Shown here: in pieces, positions 30,977 to 40,957 of the stretch
How the letters are laid out: each line of letters starts with the position of its first letter
How positions within the stretch are numbered: position 1 is the stretch's first letter
Program-made: the position numbers and the translations under genes
DNA from: Haemophilus parainfluenzae T3T1
GTDB lineage: Bacteria; Pseudomonadota; Gammaproteobacteria; Enterobacterales; Pasteurellaceae
DNA length: 64,000 bases
Reading direction: 5' to 3'
NCBI RefSeq assembly: GCF_000210895.1
Contig: NC_015964.1
Span: forward strand, 951,501 to 1,015,500
Notes under the pieces: model-generated
What the model was told of the DNA's origin: nothing
The model's input: only the letters and a program-made list of their open reading frames with translations
The model's database searches: none

Positions 30977-32086
30977 ATGTCGGCAAATCGCAAAACAATC
31001 GTCGTAAAATTTGGTACTAGCACATTAACACATGGTTCCCCAAAATTGAATGCGCCTCACATGGTCGATATTGTTCGCCAGATTGCACAACTTCATCAAG
31101 CGGGTTTTCGTGTCGTGATTGTGACATCAGGGGCGATTGCTGCTGGACGACATTATTTAAATCATCCTCAACTTCCTCCAACCATTGCGTCAAAGCAGCT
31201 TTTAGCTGCAGTAGGGCAGAGTCAACTGATTCAAGCCTGGGAAAAATTATTTGCAATTTATGATATTCATATTGGACAAATTTTATTAACTCGTGCCGAT
31301 ATTGAAGATCGTGAACGTTTTTTAAATGCGCGCGATACATTACATGCGCTGTTGGACAATCACATTATTCCAGTGATTAACGAGAATGATGCGGTAGCAA
31401 CGGCTGAGATTAAAGTAGGGGATAACGATAACTTATCGGCGTTAGTTGCGATTTTAGTGCAAGCGGAACAACTTTACTTATTAACGGATCAACAAGGCTT
31501 ATACGAAAGCGATCCTCGTAAAAATCCAGATGCGAAATTGATTCCAGTGGTTGAGCAAATTACTGATCATATTCGTTCGATTGCAGGCGGTAGTGGTACA
31601 AACCTTGGTACTGGCGGGATGAGTACAAAAATTATTGCAGCAGATGTGGCAACGCGTTCAGGTATTGAAACGATAATTGCACCAGGTAGCCGACCTGATG
31701 TGATTGTGGATTTAGCCTACGATAAACCAATTGGCACGAAATTTATTGCACATCATTCAGATCGTCTCGAAAGTCGTAAACAGTGGTTATTTGCAGCTCC
31801 ATCAGCGGGTATGCTGACGATTGATGAGGGTGCTGAAAATGCCATGTTAGTACAGAATAAATCGTTGTTGCCTGCAGGGATTACGGCTGTGGAAGGGCGT
31901 TTCTCACGTGGTGAAGTCGTCAAAATTAAGAATACCTCAGGTAAAGTGATTGCACTTGGTATGCTGCGTTATAACAGCGATGCGTTGGAATTAATCAAAG
32001 GGAAAAAATCCCAAGAAATTGAACAAATTCTTGGCTATGAGTACGGTGCAGTTGCGTTACATCGTGATGACATGATTGTGCTATAG
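30977..32086 (+). CDS. proB: Glutamate 5-kinase
   Basis: A 369-residue kinase phosphorylating glutamate for proline synthesis. The amino-acid-kinase domain shows [25 protein letters not shown], the [24 protein letters not shown] segment and [16 protein letters not shown] domain follows (about residues 275-365). Divergently placed from folA across 141 bases. proA is not adjacent. Confidence 0.96.
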   Translation: MSANRKTIVVKFGTSTLTHGSPKLNAPHMVDIVRQIAQLHQAGFRVVIVTSGAIAAGRHYLNHPQLPPTIASKQLLAAVGQSQLIQAWEKLFAIYDIHIGQILLTRADIEDRERFLNARDTLHALLDNHIIPVINENDAVATAEIKVGDNDNLSALVAILVQAEQLYLLTDQQGLYESDPRKNPDAKLIPVVEQITDHIRSIAGGSGTNLGTGGMSTKIIAADVATRSGIETIIAPGSRPDVIVDLAYDKPIGTKFIAHHSDRLESRKQWLFAAPSAGMLTIDEGAENAMLVQNKSLLPAGITAVEGRFSRGEVVKIKNTSGKVIALGMLRYNSDALELIKGKKSQEIEQILGYEYGAVALHRDDMIVL

Positions 32087-32198
32087 CTTAAAATAGAAAT
32101 CGGATCTCTTATATTTTCTGAACCTTCCTTTTATTTTGTTGGTCTATAAAACCATAAAAAGGGCAATAGCCCGATATTAAGTAGTAAAAGGAGACAAC

Positions 32199-32579
32199 AT
32201 GAGATTAATAGCAACCGTTTTAGCTGTTGGGCTATTAAGTGCTTGTACGCAGGGCTATTATGTAAAACATCGTAGCCCAATTCCAGTGAGCAAACATGTA
32301 AAGCGTTTAAATACGACGGTTTGTCATGATAAAGATGACTGGTATTTAGATGGTTATCGTGTAGGAAAAGATTTCCAAGCGCAAAGCCAATCTCAATTGA
32401 ATAAACGAATTAATTATTGTGGCCGACGTGTACCTGAAGAGCTGAGAACCGCATGGTTTAACGGTTTTGATGCAGGCTCAAATGGCGTTCAGATTGATAT
32501 AGAGGGTTATGATGAGGATGCTCTCTTAACCTATGATTATGACGATGATGATCGTTATAGCGAAGACGAAGAAGAATAA
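32199..32579 (+). CDS. Small lipoprotein, DUF2799-like
   Basis: A 126-residue protein with a lipoprotein signal (MRLIATVLAVGLLSAC), acylated cysteine at residue 16. The core CHDKDDWYLDGYRVGKDFQ, then CGRRVPEELRTAWFNGFDAG resembles the DUF2799 layout (Cys-x4-6-DWY..GxxxG repeated). The C-terminal 25 residues are strongly acidic (YDYDDDDRYSEDEEE). AAGGAG precedes the ATG. Function unknown. Its terminator is an inverted uptake-signal pair. Confidence 0.8.
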   Translation: MRLIATVLAVGLLSACTQGYYVKHRSPIPVSKHVKRLNTTVCHDKDDWYLDGYRVGKDFQAQSQSQLNKRINYCGRRVPEELRTAWFNGFDAGSNGVQIDIEGYDEDALLTYDYDDDDRYSEDEEE

Positions 32580-32611
32580 AAAAGTGCGGTTAATTTTAAC
32601 CGCACTTTTTC
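32580..32611. terminator. Inverted uptake-signal terminator (shared, convergent)
   Basis: AAAAAGTGCGGTTA and TAACCGCACTTTTT pair around a short AT loop, with T runs after it on the forward strand and A residues before it. It lies between the convergent lipoprotein gene and fklB. Confidence 0.85.
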
Positions 32612-32614
32612 TTT

Positions 32615-33247
32615 TTAAAGAATATCGAGTAATTCAACTTCAAACACTAGGGGTGAGAATGGTGGGATAGATGCGCCCGCACCACGTTCACCGTAAGCCA
32701 GTTCGTGTGGAATAGTGAGTTTCCATTTAGAACCAACAGGCATCATTTGTAATGCTTCAACCCAACCACGAATTACGCCATTTACTGGGAATTCAGCTGG
32801 TGCACCACGAGCAACAGAACTGTCGAATACGGTACCATCTGGTAATGTACCTGTGTAGTGAACACGTACTTTGTCAGTTGCAGATGGTTTGTTACCGTTA
32901 CCTTCGCTTAAAATTTCGTATTGTAAACCGCTGTCAGTGACGTTTACGCCCGCTTTTTTCGCGTTTTCTTCTAAGAATTTTTTACCTTCTTCTTCAATCG
33001 CTTTAAATTGCGCTTGTTGTGCTTCAGCTGCTTGTTGTTGAAGCGCTTGAACAGAATGCATTAAATCATTAATTTCTAATGCTGGTTGATTACGATTTAA
33101 CGCATCAAAAATGCCTTTTGCTACTGCTTCAACAGAAATATCCATTTGGCTATCTGCTAATTGTTGACCGATTTGTAAACCGATACCGTAGCTGCCTTTT
33201 TCAGAAATACTTTCTAATTTTACTTGTTCAAAAATTTGAGTTGTCAT
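32615..33247 (-). CDS. fklB: FKBP-type peptidyl-prolyl isomerase (FklB/Mip-like)
   Basis: A 210-residue isomerase. The N-terminal region (about 1-95) is a helical dimerisation part ([11 protein letters not shown]...[29 protein letters not shown]). The C-terminal FKBP domain shows [37 protein letters not shown] and [29 protein letters not shown]. No signal peptide, so it is cytoplasmic, as FklB rather than FkpA. Located just downstream of psd by 22 bases. Confidence 0.9.
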   Translation of the reverse strand: MTTQIFEQVKLESISEKGSYGIGLQIGQQLADSQMDISVEAVAKGIFDALNRNQPALEINDLMHSVQALQQQAAEAQQAQFKAIEEEGKKFLEENAKKAGVNVTDSGLQYEILSEGNGNKPSATDKVRVHYTGTLPDGTVFDSSVARGAPAEFPVNGVIRGWVEALQMMPVGSKWKLTIPHELAYGERGAGASIPPFSPLVFEVELLDIL

Positions 33248-33269
33248 TGTTTTTTCCTTTGTTGTAAAA

Positions 33270-34139
33270 CTATTTTTTCAATGCCAAGATTTCACCCATG
33301 CGAACAGGTTCATCAACACTTAAATGATCGGCAATTTGTACTTGTCCGGCTTGGAATAAATTAATTACGGTAGAACCAAGTTGGAACCAACCCATTTCTT
33401 GACCCTTGCTTAATTTAACCGCACTTTCACCTTCATAAGTCCACTCTTTCACTTCGTTATGACGTGGCGGATTAATCACGCCAGCCCAAACAGTGCCGAT
33501 ACTCGCAGTGATTGTTGCGCCCACTAAGATTTGTACCATGGTACCGAATTCAGTATCAAAGACACAAATTACACGCTCATTACGCGCAAAGAGGTTCGGC
33601 ACATGTTTCGCTAAAAACGGATTGACGGAGAATAAATCACCCGGTACGTAAATCATTTTGCGAAGAGTACCATCACATGGCATATGCACACGGTGATAAT
33701 CACGTGGTGATAAATAAGTGGTGATGAATTCCCCATTTTTAAAGGTCTCGGTTAAATCTTTATCTTCCGCTAATAAATCATTTAAGCTGAAGAAGTGACC
33801 TTTCGCTTGTAATAGGCGGTCATCGTCAATGTGTCCACATTCACTTACACGGCCATCCGCAGGGCAACAAAGTGCGGTTGGATTTTGGTTAATTGGTCGT
33901 GCATTTTCTTTTAATGGACGGATAAAGAATTCATTAAAACTAGCGTAATCACTGAATTTTTCTTTTTCAGCAATGCTCATATCAATGTTGTATTTTTTTG
34001 CAAACGCTTTAATCACAAAATGTGTCACTGCGCCCCATTTTTGTTTAGCTAACCAACCTGCTGCTTGTGTCATATAGATTTGTGGCATCACATATTGAAA
34101 TGCAACTTTTAGGCGTTGCCAATAAGAAATTGGGTTCAT
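33270..34139 (-). CDS. psd: Phosphatidylserine decarboxylase proenzyme
   Basis: A 289-residue proenzyme making phosphatidylethanolamine. The self-cleavage motif LGST ([11 protein letters not shown], about residue 253) yields the pyruvoyl alpha chain. Other family segments are [23 protein letters not shown] and [15 protein letters not shown]. Same strand as the preceding pssA, with a 125-base gap holding a hairpin, so the two steps of PE synthesis lie together. Confidence 0.96.
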   Translation of the reverse strand: MNPISYWQRLKVAFQYVMPQIYMTQAAGWLAKQKWGAVTHFVIKAFAKKYNIDMSIAEKEKFSDYASFNEFFIRPLKENARPINQNPTALCCPADGRVSECGHIDDDRLLQAKGHFFSLNDLLAEDKDLTETFKNGEFITTYLSPRDYHRVHMPCDGTLRKMIYVPGDLFSVNPFLAKHVPNLFARNERVICVFDTEFGTMVQILVGATITASIGTVWAGVINPPRHNEVKEWTYEGESAVKLSKGQEMGWFQLGSTVINLFQAGQVQIADHLSVDEPVRMGEILALKK

Positions 34140-34232
34140 TGATTTCTCCGATAAGATTAAAAAGTTGGGCGATTATAACAACTTATTTCACTTGTGCAAT
34201 GTTAGCCGAGGTTTTTGCGTAAGATCAAAGCA

Positions 34233-34257
34233 AGAAGCCGACATTTGTCGGCTTCTT
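34233..34257. terminator. Hairpin between pssA and psd
   Basis: AGAAGCCGACA and TGTCGGCTTCT pair around a short loop. The T run is on the forward strand (TTTTTATG); on the reverse strand it is followed by TTGCTTTG, a weaker run. It could partially terminate pssA transcripts or act in the opposite direction. Confidence 0.5.
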
Positions 34258-34264
34258 TTTATGT

Positions 34265-35632
34265 TTATAAAATCATTTTGACTAACTTGTCTGCTTGAAT
34301 CCGAGCAAATTTCTTCAACAGTTTTTGCACCGGTTCAGGATATTGCGTCAATTCTTCTAATTCAGAATAATCTTGCAATACTTTGGTATGTTGGCGGATG
34401 TGCGATAATTCTTTTTCCACTTGTGGCAGAAGTTCTTCTTTCGGGTCGTGGATTAATAATCCATTTTCCGCATCTAAACGCCATGCGCGAGGATTCAGGT
34501 TGTTCCCTGTTAAAAGAATATACTGATTGTCCACCCAAATACCTTTGAGGTGATAAGTGTTATCGCCATCTTTCCATAAACGCACCGTTAAATGGTCATT
34601 TTTAATGTAAGCATCAAATTTCTCGCAGAAACGACGAAGATTGCTTTCATATAAATAAGGCAATGCACCTGCCATTTTAAATGGCTGCTCTGGTGGAATA
34701 TAGAAATCGTTCGCGACTTTATCACCCACGATAATTTCGACACGCTTTCCTTGTTCTAATAAGCGTGCTAGCTTACTTCTTAACGTGCGAGGGAAGTTGA
34801 AATAAGGCGTACAAATCACCAGTTTTTCCTGCACTTGTAAGAATAAATCTTCGATAACTTGGTTTAATTCATTGCCCGATGCACCCAAACCAAAAAGTGG
34901 TGAAATGGTTAAAACATCGGAAAAACCAACCGCACTTTCCAACTGATATTCCGCGTGAGCCGCTAAGTTTTTACGATAAGCTTTTATTGCACTACGAATT
35001 TCTTTGGTGCGAGGACGATTAGCCACATCTAATGGATGTACCGCACTGAAATCCAATAAATAATCATTGATGAAATTCACCATAGAGTCGGCAAGTGCCG
35101 CATTGTGAATTTTTTGATATCGGTCGTAACGGTATTTATCTTGTTGTTGTAAATACACGTTATTAATACTTGCACCGCTATAAAGCACTGTATCATCAAA
35201 GACAAAGCCTTTAATATGCAACACACCGAAGACTTCACGGGTATTAATAGGCACCCCGAAGAACATATTGGGTTCATCGGGAAGTTGATAGGTTTGGCGT
35301 TGTTCACAATACCAATCAGCGTTAGTGGCAGATTTTTCTGCACCGAGTAAATTGCGTTGTCCGCGATGCCAATCTACTAAAATTTTCACATCTAATTCAG
35401 GATGATCTTGTTTTACGCGATAAATCTCATTGAGAATTTCTTGTCCCGCTTCATCTTTTTGCCAGTAAAGTGCGGTCACGTAAATGCGTTTTTTAGCTTG
35501 GCGAATTAATTCTATAATTTGTGCTTTGAATTCAAGCGGACTAAACAGAAACTCAACCTGCTCTGCCTGTAAAGGAAGAAAAGGTAAATTTTTTAAATTT
35601 TGTTCTGCTCGTTTAGCTTTATTGATTAACAT
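34265..35632 (-). CDS. pssA: CDP-diacylglycerol--serine O-phosphatidyltransferase
   Basis: A 455-residue phosphatidylserine synthase of the phospholipase D superfamily (E. coli PssA type). Two HKD-type motifs are visible: HIKGFVFDDTVLYSGASINN (about 135) and HLKGIWVDNQYILLTGNNLNPRAW (about 360). It joins serine to CDP-diacylglycerol; psd then decarboxylates the product. Normal length. Confidence 0.95.
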   Translation of the reverse strand: MLINKAKRAEQNLKNLPFLPLQAEQVEFLFSPLEFKAQIIELIRQAKKRIYVTALYWQKDEAGQEILNEIYRVKQDHPELDVKILVDWHRGQRNLLGAEKSATNADWYCEQRQTYQLPDEPNMFFGVPINTREVFGVLHIKGFVFDDTVLYSGASINNVYLQQQDKYRYDRYQKIHNAALADSMVNFINDYLLDFSAVHPLDVANRPRTKEIRSAIKAYRKNLAAHAEYQLESAVGFSDVLTISPLFGLGASGNELNQVIEDLFLQVQEKLVICTPYFNFPRTLRSKLARLLEQGKRVEIIVGDKVANDFYIPPEQPFKMAGALPYLYESNLRRFCEKFDAYIKNDHLTVRLWKDGDNTYHLKGIWVDNQYILLTGNNLNPRAWRLDAENGLLIHDPKEELLPQVEKELSHIRQHTKVLQDYSELEELTQYPEPVQKLLKKFARIQADKLVKMIL

Positions 35633-35781
35633 AATCTATCTCTACACTAAAAATTAATGCTCTAGTTTACAATATTTCCTTTGAGGATTGATAGAAAAAA
35701 GGTTTTTTTTCGTTATAATGCTCACAAATTTTCGCATTTTTTGGCGAATTATTATCCAATTTTTCCTTCGAGAAGCAAATT

Positions 35782-36855
35782 ATGAGCAATTCACGCAAAC
35801 CATCATTCCAAACAAATTCCACCAAATCTTTTCAAGAGCGTAGCCCCAAACGTGCATTTAATGATAAAGAACGTCGCTTTGATGATCGTCGTAATAATGA
35901 AAAACGTGAGGGAAATCAACCGCACTTTGATAAAAAACGGGATGATCGCAAACCTTCTCGTGGTTTCCAACAGCAAGAAGTGAGAGAACCGAAAATTGCA
36001 GAGCTTTCATTAAATAAAGCCAATGGTGAAAGTGGCTCGGTAAAAGTAATGGTGAAAAGTACGGGCGTGAGTTATAAACCGAAAGAAAAGAAAACGGGTG
36101 CATTATCACCACGCGCACCAGAGAAAATTAAAAAGAACCGTGCTGAAGAAATGAAAGTGTATGGCGAAAATGCGTGCTTGGAATTGTTTGCAGAACGTCC
36201 AGAGAGCATCGTTCGCGTATGGGCAACGGTGCAAATGGCGCATCGAATTGGCGAGATTTTCAGTTATTTAGCCGCGAATAAAAAAGTATATCACGTGGTG
36301 GATAGCGATGAGCTAAGCTTAGTAAGTGGCACTGAGCATCATGGCGGCATTTGTATGTTAGTGAAAAAACAACGTACTTTTTCTTTGCAAGGTTATTTAG
36401 ATGTCCCGCGTCAAGAAGATTGCTTAGTGGTGCTTGATCAAGTTAATAATGCGCAAAACCTAGGTGGCGTTGTGCGTACTTGCGTCTTCTATGGCATTAA
36501 AAATGTGGTAACAAATCAAGTTGAACAGCTTTATGCACCGGCTGCGATGCGTGTAGCTGAAGGCGGAATGGAGCATATTCGTATTTTAGAAACAGAAAGT
36601 ACTGAAATTGCTTTAGAGGCTTTACGTAAGGCTGGTTATCAGATTATTCATGTATCAACCAATAAACAGGGTATTGCGTTGGAGCAACTCAAATTTGCAG
36701 CCAAAGTTGCATTAGTATTGAGTGAAGGCAGCACAGATGATATTCGTGAGAAAGAAGATGTGAATGTACGTCTTTCTTTAAGTAATCCATTAAAAACCGG
36801 ATTAAATATTGCGGTAAATACAGGAATTTTATTAGCGCATTGGTATGTAAAATAA
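35782..36855 (+). CDS. SpoU/TrmH-family RNA methyltransferase (YfiF-like)
   Basis: A 357-residue protein. The first 120 residues are a basic, low-complexity region rich in K, R, N and Q, probably disordered and RNA-binding. A substrate-binding domain (about 125-195, VYGENACLELFAERPESIVRVWATV) follows, then the trefoil-knot methyltransferase domain with motifs VLDQVNNAQNLGGVVRTCVFYG, LVLSEGSTDD and VRLSLSNPLKTGLNIAVNTGILL. This is the E. coli YfiF layout, whose RNA target is not established. Confidence 0.88.
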   Translation: MSNSRKPSFQTNSTKSFQERSPKRAFNDKERRFDDRRNNEKREGNQPHFDKKRDDRKPSRGFQQQEVREPKIAELSLNKANGESGSVKVMVKSTGVSYKPKEKKTGALSPRAPEKIKKNRAEEMKVYGENACLELFAERPESIVRVWATVQMAHRIGEIFSYLAANKKVYHVVDSDELSLVSGTEHHGGICMLVKKQRTFSLQGYLDVPRQEDCLVVLDQVNNAQNLGGVVRTCVFYGIKNVVTNQVEQLYAPAAMRVAEGGMEHIRILETESTEIALEALRKAGYQIIHVSTNKQGIALEQLKFAAKVALVLSEGSTDDIREKEDVNVRLSLSNPLKTGLNIAVNTGILLAHWYVK

Positions 36856-36887
36856 CCTCAAGTGCGGTTATTTTTACACTTATTTTC

Positions 36888-36913
36888 AAGGCTGGCAGAT
36901 GTCAGCCTTTTTT
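36888..36913 (+). terminator. Terminator after the SpoU-family gene
   Basis: AAGGCTGGCA and TGTCAGCCTT pair (one G-T wobble) around GA and are followed by TTTT and more T residues. Confidence 0.75.
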
Positions 36914-37025
36914 CTTTTTTAAAATGTGTGTCACTCAATTTTTCATCTTTCTTTCATAAAGTTTTTGGGGGAAGTTAGACAAAAGATCTATACTATTCCG
37001 AGTAGTTATTTAACAGGGAGTTTTT

Positions 37026-38915
37026 ATGCCTGAACGTTCAGCAAACATCAGTACACACGATCCTTTCGGGAGCTTATTAGGCTATGCGCCGGGGGGAATT
37101 GCGATTTATTCATCCGATTATCATACAGCAGATGAGAAAGAGTATCCCGATGATGCCGCCTTTCGCAGTTATTTAGGGCGAGAGTATATGGGATATAAAT
37201 GGCAGTGTGTGGAGTTTGCACGTCGCTATCTCTATCTCAACCATGGCATGGTATTTACTGATGTAGGAATGGCTTACGAGATCTTTTCTTTACGATTTTT
37301 ACGTCAAGTGGTGAATGATGCCTTATTACCTTTACAAGCCTTTGCAAATGGTTGTAAACGTAAGCCTGAAGCAGGTGCATTGTTAATTTGGCAGGAGGGC
37401 GGTGAATTTAAACATACGGGGCATGTGGCAATCATTACCGAGGTATTAGAAGATAAAATTCGCATTGCCGAGCAAAACGTGATTCACTCTCGCTTACCAA
37501 GTGGACAGCAATGGACTCGTGAATTACCGATGACGGTTTCCGAAAGTGGTTATTTTCTGCATGATACCTTTGATGATACAGAAATTTTAGGTTGGATGAT
37601 CCAAACAGAAGATACAGAATACAGCCTGCCGCAGCCAACACCAGAAAAAGAGAAGCTTGAAATTCATGCTGAACATATAGAAAACAATGGTCAGTTTGAG
37701 CATAAATGGCTGAATGAGAAAAATGAATTTGAAGCTGCCTATGTGAAAGCCATGGGAGGGCATAAAGTCAGTCATTCTGATCAATATCGTTACTTTACGA
37801 TGTCTGAAACAGCACAGCATGAGTTGATTCGTGCAACCAATGAATTACATTTAATGTATTTGCATGCCACAGATAAAGTGTTAAAAGACGATAAGTTATT
37901 AGAATATTTCAATATTCCAAAATTATTATGGCCTCGCTTACGTTTATCTTGGCAAAATCGCCGTTATCAAACCATTACGGGGCGTTTAGATTTCTGTATG
38001 GATAGTCGTGGATTGAAAGTGTATGAATACAACGCAGATTCAGCCTCTTGTCATGCGGAAGCCGGTGAGTTTATGAATCGATGGGCAATCCAAGGTGGAT
38101 TGAATATGGGTGAAAATCCTGCTGATGGTTTACGTAATGCATTAGCGGATTGTTGGAAACACAGTGAAGCTACGCCGCTTGTTCATATTATGCAAGATCA
38201 TGATGATGAAGAAGATTATCACGCATTATTTATGCGCAATGCACTAGTTCAAGCAGGATTTCAAGCTAAAATTATTCATGGGACCGAGGGATTGCATTGG
38301 GATAGCCGTGGTCGTTTGATTGATGATGAAGATAACCAGGTCAAAACCGTATGGAAAACGTGGGCCTGGGAAACCATGTTGGAGCAACTTCGTGAAGATG
38401 CAACAGGTATGGAAGTGGCTCCACCAATTCGTACGGGATATCCAGAAGACAAAGTGCGGTTGATTGATGTGTTACTTCGTCCAGAAGTTCTAGTTTATGA
38501 GCCACTGTGGACGGCTATTCCGAGTAATAAAGCGATCTTACCAGTGTTGTGGTCACTATTCCCAAACCATCGTTATCTACTAGAAGCAGGATTTGAATTG
38601 ACGCCTGAGCTGATTAAAAATGGTTACGCACAAAAGCCAATTGCAGGTCGCCGTGGTGATAATGTGAAATTGATTGGTGAGTGTAAGTCGGTGCTTGATA
38701 GCAAAGATGGGCGTTTTGGTAAGCAGGAGAGTATCTACCAACAACTTTGGTGTTTACCAAAAGTGGAAGACCAATATGTTCAGGTCTGTACTTTTACTGT
38801 GGGCGGTCATTATGGTGGTAGCTGTTTACGCTCAGACCCGAGTTTGGTCATCATGGGAAATAGCGATATGCAACCGTTAAGGGTATTATCTGATAAAGAC
38901 TTCCTTAAAAAATAA
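37026..38915 (+). CDS. gss: Bifunctional glutathionylspermidine synthetase/amidase
   Basis: A 629-residue two-domain enzyme joining glutathione to spermidine and hydrolysing the product. The N-terminal CHAP amidase domain (about 30-200) has the catalytic cysteine in KWQCVEFARRYL and the histidine in FKHTGHVAIITEV. The C-terminal ATP-grasp synthetase domain (about 210-629) contains YEYNADSASCHAEAG and the end signature FTVGGHYGGSCLRSDPSLVIMGNSD. Same architecture as E. coli GspSA (619). It stands alone with its own terminator. Adjacent to nap but convergent. Confidence 0.95.
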   Translation: MPERSANISTHDPFGSLLGYAPGGIAIYSSDYHTADEKEYPDDAAFRSYLGREYMGYKWQCVEFARRYLYLNHGMVFTDVGMAYEIFSLRFLRQVVNDALLPLQAFANGCKRKPEAGALLIWQEGGEFKHTGHVAIITEVLEDKIRIAEQNVIHSRLPSGQQWTRELPMTVSESGYFLHDTFDDTEILGWMIQTEDTEYSLPQPTPEKEKLEIHAEHIENNGQFEHKWLNEKNEFEAAYVKAMGGHKVSHSDQYRYFTMSETAQHELIRATNELHLMYLHATDKVLKDDKLLEYFNIPKLLWPRLRLSWQNRRYQTITGRLDFCMDSRGLKVYEYNADSASCHAEAGEFMNRWAIQGGLNMGENPADGLRNALADCWKHSEATPLVHIMQDHDDEEDYHALFMRNALVQAGFQAKIIHGTEGLHWDSRGRLIDDEDNQVKTVWKTWAWETMLEQLREDATGMEVAPPIRTGYPEDKVRLIDVLLRPEVLVYEPLWTAIPSNKAILPVLWSLFPNHRYLLEAGFELTPELIKNGYAQKPIAGRRGDNVKLIGECKSVLDSKDGRFGKQESIYQQLWCLPKVEDQYVQVCTFTVGGHYGGSCLRSDPSLVIMGNSDMQPLRVLSDKDFLKK

Positions 38916-38918
38916 AAA

Positions 38919-38952
38919 TAAAATCGGCACTCAAAATGAGTGCCGATTTATT
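38919..38952. terminator. Terminator shared by gss and the nap operon (convergent)
   Basis: AAATCGGCACTCA and TGAGTGCCGATTT pair around AAA; A residues flank the left and T residues the right, fitting termination in both directions. Confidence 0.8.
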
Positions 38953-38966
38953 ATTTTGCTATAAGA

Positions 38967-39605
38967 TTATTTAGCATCTTTGTTATCAGCAGGTTTTTCA
39001 TTTGCTTTTAACATATCCGCAGGAATAAAGCTTTGTTGTACTTTTTCCATGTGTGGAAGGTTATGCGCAATACCTTTGTGACAATCGATACAGGTTTTGT
39101 TTTGTTCCTGTGCAAGTGCATGCATTTGTTGTGCCACAGTTTTTTGTTGAGTAAAGTCCATATCATTGAAGTTATGGCAGTTACGACATTCTTGTGAATT
39201 ATTCGCTTTCATACGCGCCCATTCGCGTTCTGCCATTTCTAAACGATGTTTTTCGAATTTTTCTTTAGTATCGACTTTACCTGTAAAGTGAGCATAAACT
39301 TCAGTCGATGCCTGCATTTTACGAATCATTTTTGGTACGAATTCATGCGGAACGTGACAGTCTGAACAAATTGCTTTCACACCTGAACGGTTACTAAAGT
39401 GGATTGACGCTTGGTACTCAGGTACAACGTCATTAGTATGACAGTCTGAACAGAATTGCTCTGTATTAGTTGTCGCCATTCCAGCATTAAACAGGTTAGT
39501 GCCAACGATAGTACCAATGATAGTTAATAAAATAACCCCACCAATTGCCATTTTGCTCGGAGAGCGTAACCAACGACAAACTTTTTGAATGCTTGATTTA
39601 ATCAT
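38967..39605 (-). CDS. napC: Tetraheme quinol dehydrogenase NapC
   Basis: A 212-residue NapC/NirT-family cytochrome. One N-terminal membrane helix (MAIGGVILLTIIGTIVGTNLF) anchors a periplasmic domain with four CxxCH heme motifs: CSDCHTN, CSDCHVP, CRNCHNF and CIDCHKG. It passes electrons from menaquinol to NapB. A polar, lysine-rich C-terminal tail (NEKPADNKDAK) makes it a little longer than E. coli NapC. Last gene of napFDAGHBC, 11 bases after napB. Confidence 0.95.
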   Translation of the reverse strand: MIKSSIQKVCRWLRSPSKMAIGGVILLTIIGTIVGTNLFNAGMATTNTEQFCSDCHTNDVVPEYQASIHFSNRSGVKAICSDCHVPHEFVPKMIRKMQASTEVYAHFTGKVDTKEKFEKHRLEMAEREWARMKANNSQECRNCHNFNDMDFTQQKTVAQQMHALAQEQNKTCIDCHKGIAHNLPHMEKVQQSFIPADMLKANEKPADNKDAK

Positions 39606-39616
39606 GGTTTAGCTCC

Positions 39617-40045
39617 TTATTTACCTTGCGTTTTACGAATGGTTTCGAATTTATTTTGAATAATTGGATTTACGTTAGTTTGCTGAACGTGGCATTGTAA
39701 ACAGAAATAACGACGTGGTGAGGTACCTTCTGTTTTTTGACCATCACGTGTTAAGAAATGACTCTCAGGAACACGTGGCGCACCCGTTGTTGGGGCAACA
39801 TCCGGAGAGTGACAGCCTAAACATTGGTTAACATTTTTCGTCACTTGTAAACCACGAATGCTGTGTGGAACAAGTGGTGGTTGGTGAGGAAAAGTAACAG
39901 GAATATTGCCTACATCTTTATAAGGATTATTAAATGCAGGTGCAAGACTTTCTGCTGTTTTATCGATGCTGTTTGCAACTTGTGGTGCATCAGCAAATGC
40001 CAATCCACTACATAAAGCCAGCATGAAAATAAATGATTTTTTCAT
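39617..40045 (-). CDS. napB: Periplasmic nitrate reductase diheme cytochrome NapB
   Basis: A 142-residue secreted cytochrome with a cleavable signal peptide (MKKSFIFMLALCSGLAFADA) and two CxxCH motifs (CLGCHSPD, CLQCHVQQ). It is the electron donor to NapA. I choose the ATG at 40043-40045, with GGAG eight bases upstream, over a GTG three codons earlier. Confidence 0.95.
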   Translation of the reverse strand: MKKSFIFMLALCSGLAFADAPQVANSIDKTAESLAPAFNNPYKDVGNIPVTFPHQPPLVPHSIRGLQVTKNVNQCLGCHSPDVAPTTGAPRVPESHFLTRDGQKTEGTSPRRYFCLQCHVQQTNVNPIIQNKFETIRKTQGK

Positions 40046-40066
40046 GAAATCCACTCCATTAAATAA

Positions 40067-40957
40067 TTAAATATTTTTAATTTTTATTTGTTTCTCAAAT
40101 CGAGATCCAAATGTAAATACATTTTCTGCGCACACGTCAATACAGCGTCCACAAGTAATACAATCTTTTGCCAATACAATTTGGCTATCTTCTGGTCCAC
40201 CGTGTAAAGGAAGTCTTAATACTTGCGGCTCTGGGCAAACATTATAACAATCCATACAACGGTCACAGCGATCGCGATCGACTACATTAATTTTTATCAG
40301 GCTTTTAGCACCAATGACACCATATATCGCACCAATTGGACAAAGGTGACCACACCAGCCATGCTCAGCAACAAGTAAGTCAAATAAAAAGATGACTGTA
40401 ACCAACCAAAGGGTTGCGCCTGTTCCAAAGACAAAGATACGTCCAAGTGCCGCGACAGGATTTATCCACTCCCATAAGAGCGTACCCGTTATTGCACTAC
40501 CAACTAAAATCACGGTTAAAATCACATAGCGAAGTTGACGTGAAATTTTTAATGATTGTCGAATACCTAATTTTCTACGTAACCAAGCTGCAGCATCAGT
40601 CACAATATTCATTGGGCAAACCCAACTACAAAAGGCTTTGCTCGCAATAATGGCGTAGAATATGACAATCACTAAGGCACCAATAATCGTTGTGATTTCT
40701 GGTAGGTAACCTGTCACTAAACTTTCAGCGGTAATCAATGGATCTGTCAATGGTACAGTATCCAAAAGCATGCTTGAGCTATAATTGCCTTTTAGAATCC
40801 AAACTTGCCAAATCGGGCCGCTTAAGAACATTAAAATAATACTTAATTGACTGATTCGACGTAGAATTAAAAAGCGATAAGCATGCCACCAACCAAGTTT
40901 TTGACGTGCTTCTAAGCCAGCATCTTTTGGCTTATTCGGGGTATATTTTTCAGCCAT
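40067..40957 (-). CDS. napH: Quinol dehydrogenase membrane protein NapH
   Basis: A 296-residue membrane ferredoxin. Four membrane segments are interspersed with two CxxxCP motifs (CSWVCPMN, CGHLCPIG). The C-terminus has two [4Fe-4S] sites (CDRCMDCYNVCP and CITCGRCIDVCA). With NapG it forms a second quinol-oxidising route feeding NapB/NapC. Its ATG shares one base with the napG stop (TAATG), indicating tight coupling. Confidence 0.95.
   Translation of the reverse strand: MAEKYTPNKPKDAGLEARQKLGWWHAYRFLILRRISQLSIILMFLSGPIWQVWILKGNYSSSMLLDTVPLTDPLITAESLVTGYLPEITTIIGALVIVIFYAIIASKAFCSWVCPMNIVTDAAAWLRRKLGIRQSLKISRQLRYVILTVILVGSAITGTLLWEWINPVAALGRIFVFGTGATLWLVTVIFLFDLLVAEHGWCGHLCPIGAIYGVIGAKSLIKINVVDRDRCDRCMDCYNVCPEPQVLRLPLHGGPEDSQIVLAKDCITCGRCIDVCAENVFTFGSRFEKQIKIKNI

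Noticed and set aside
31017-31340. 107-codon reverse frame inside proB
   Set aside because: Shadow of conserved ProB codons; no ribosome site.
40262-40278. GCGATCGCGATCG run inside napH
   Set aside because: Resembles a HIP1-type octamer, but is a single occurrence within conserved coding sequence.
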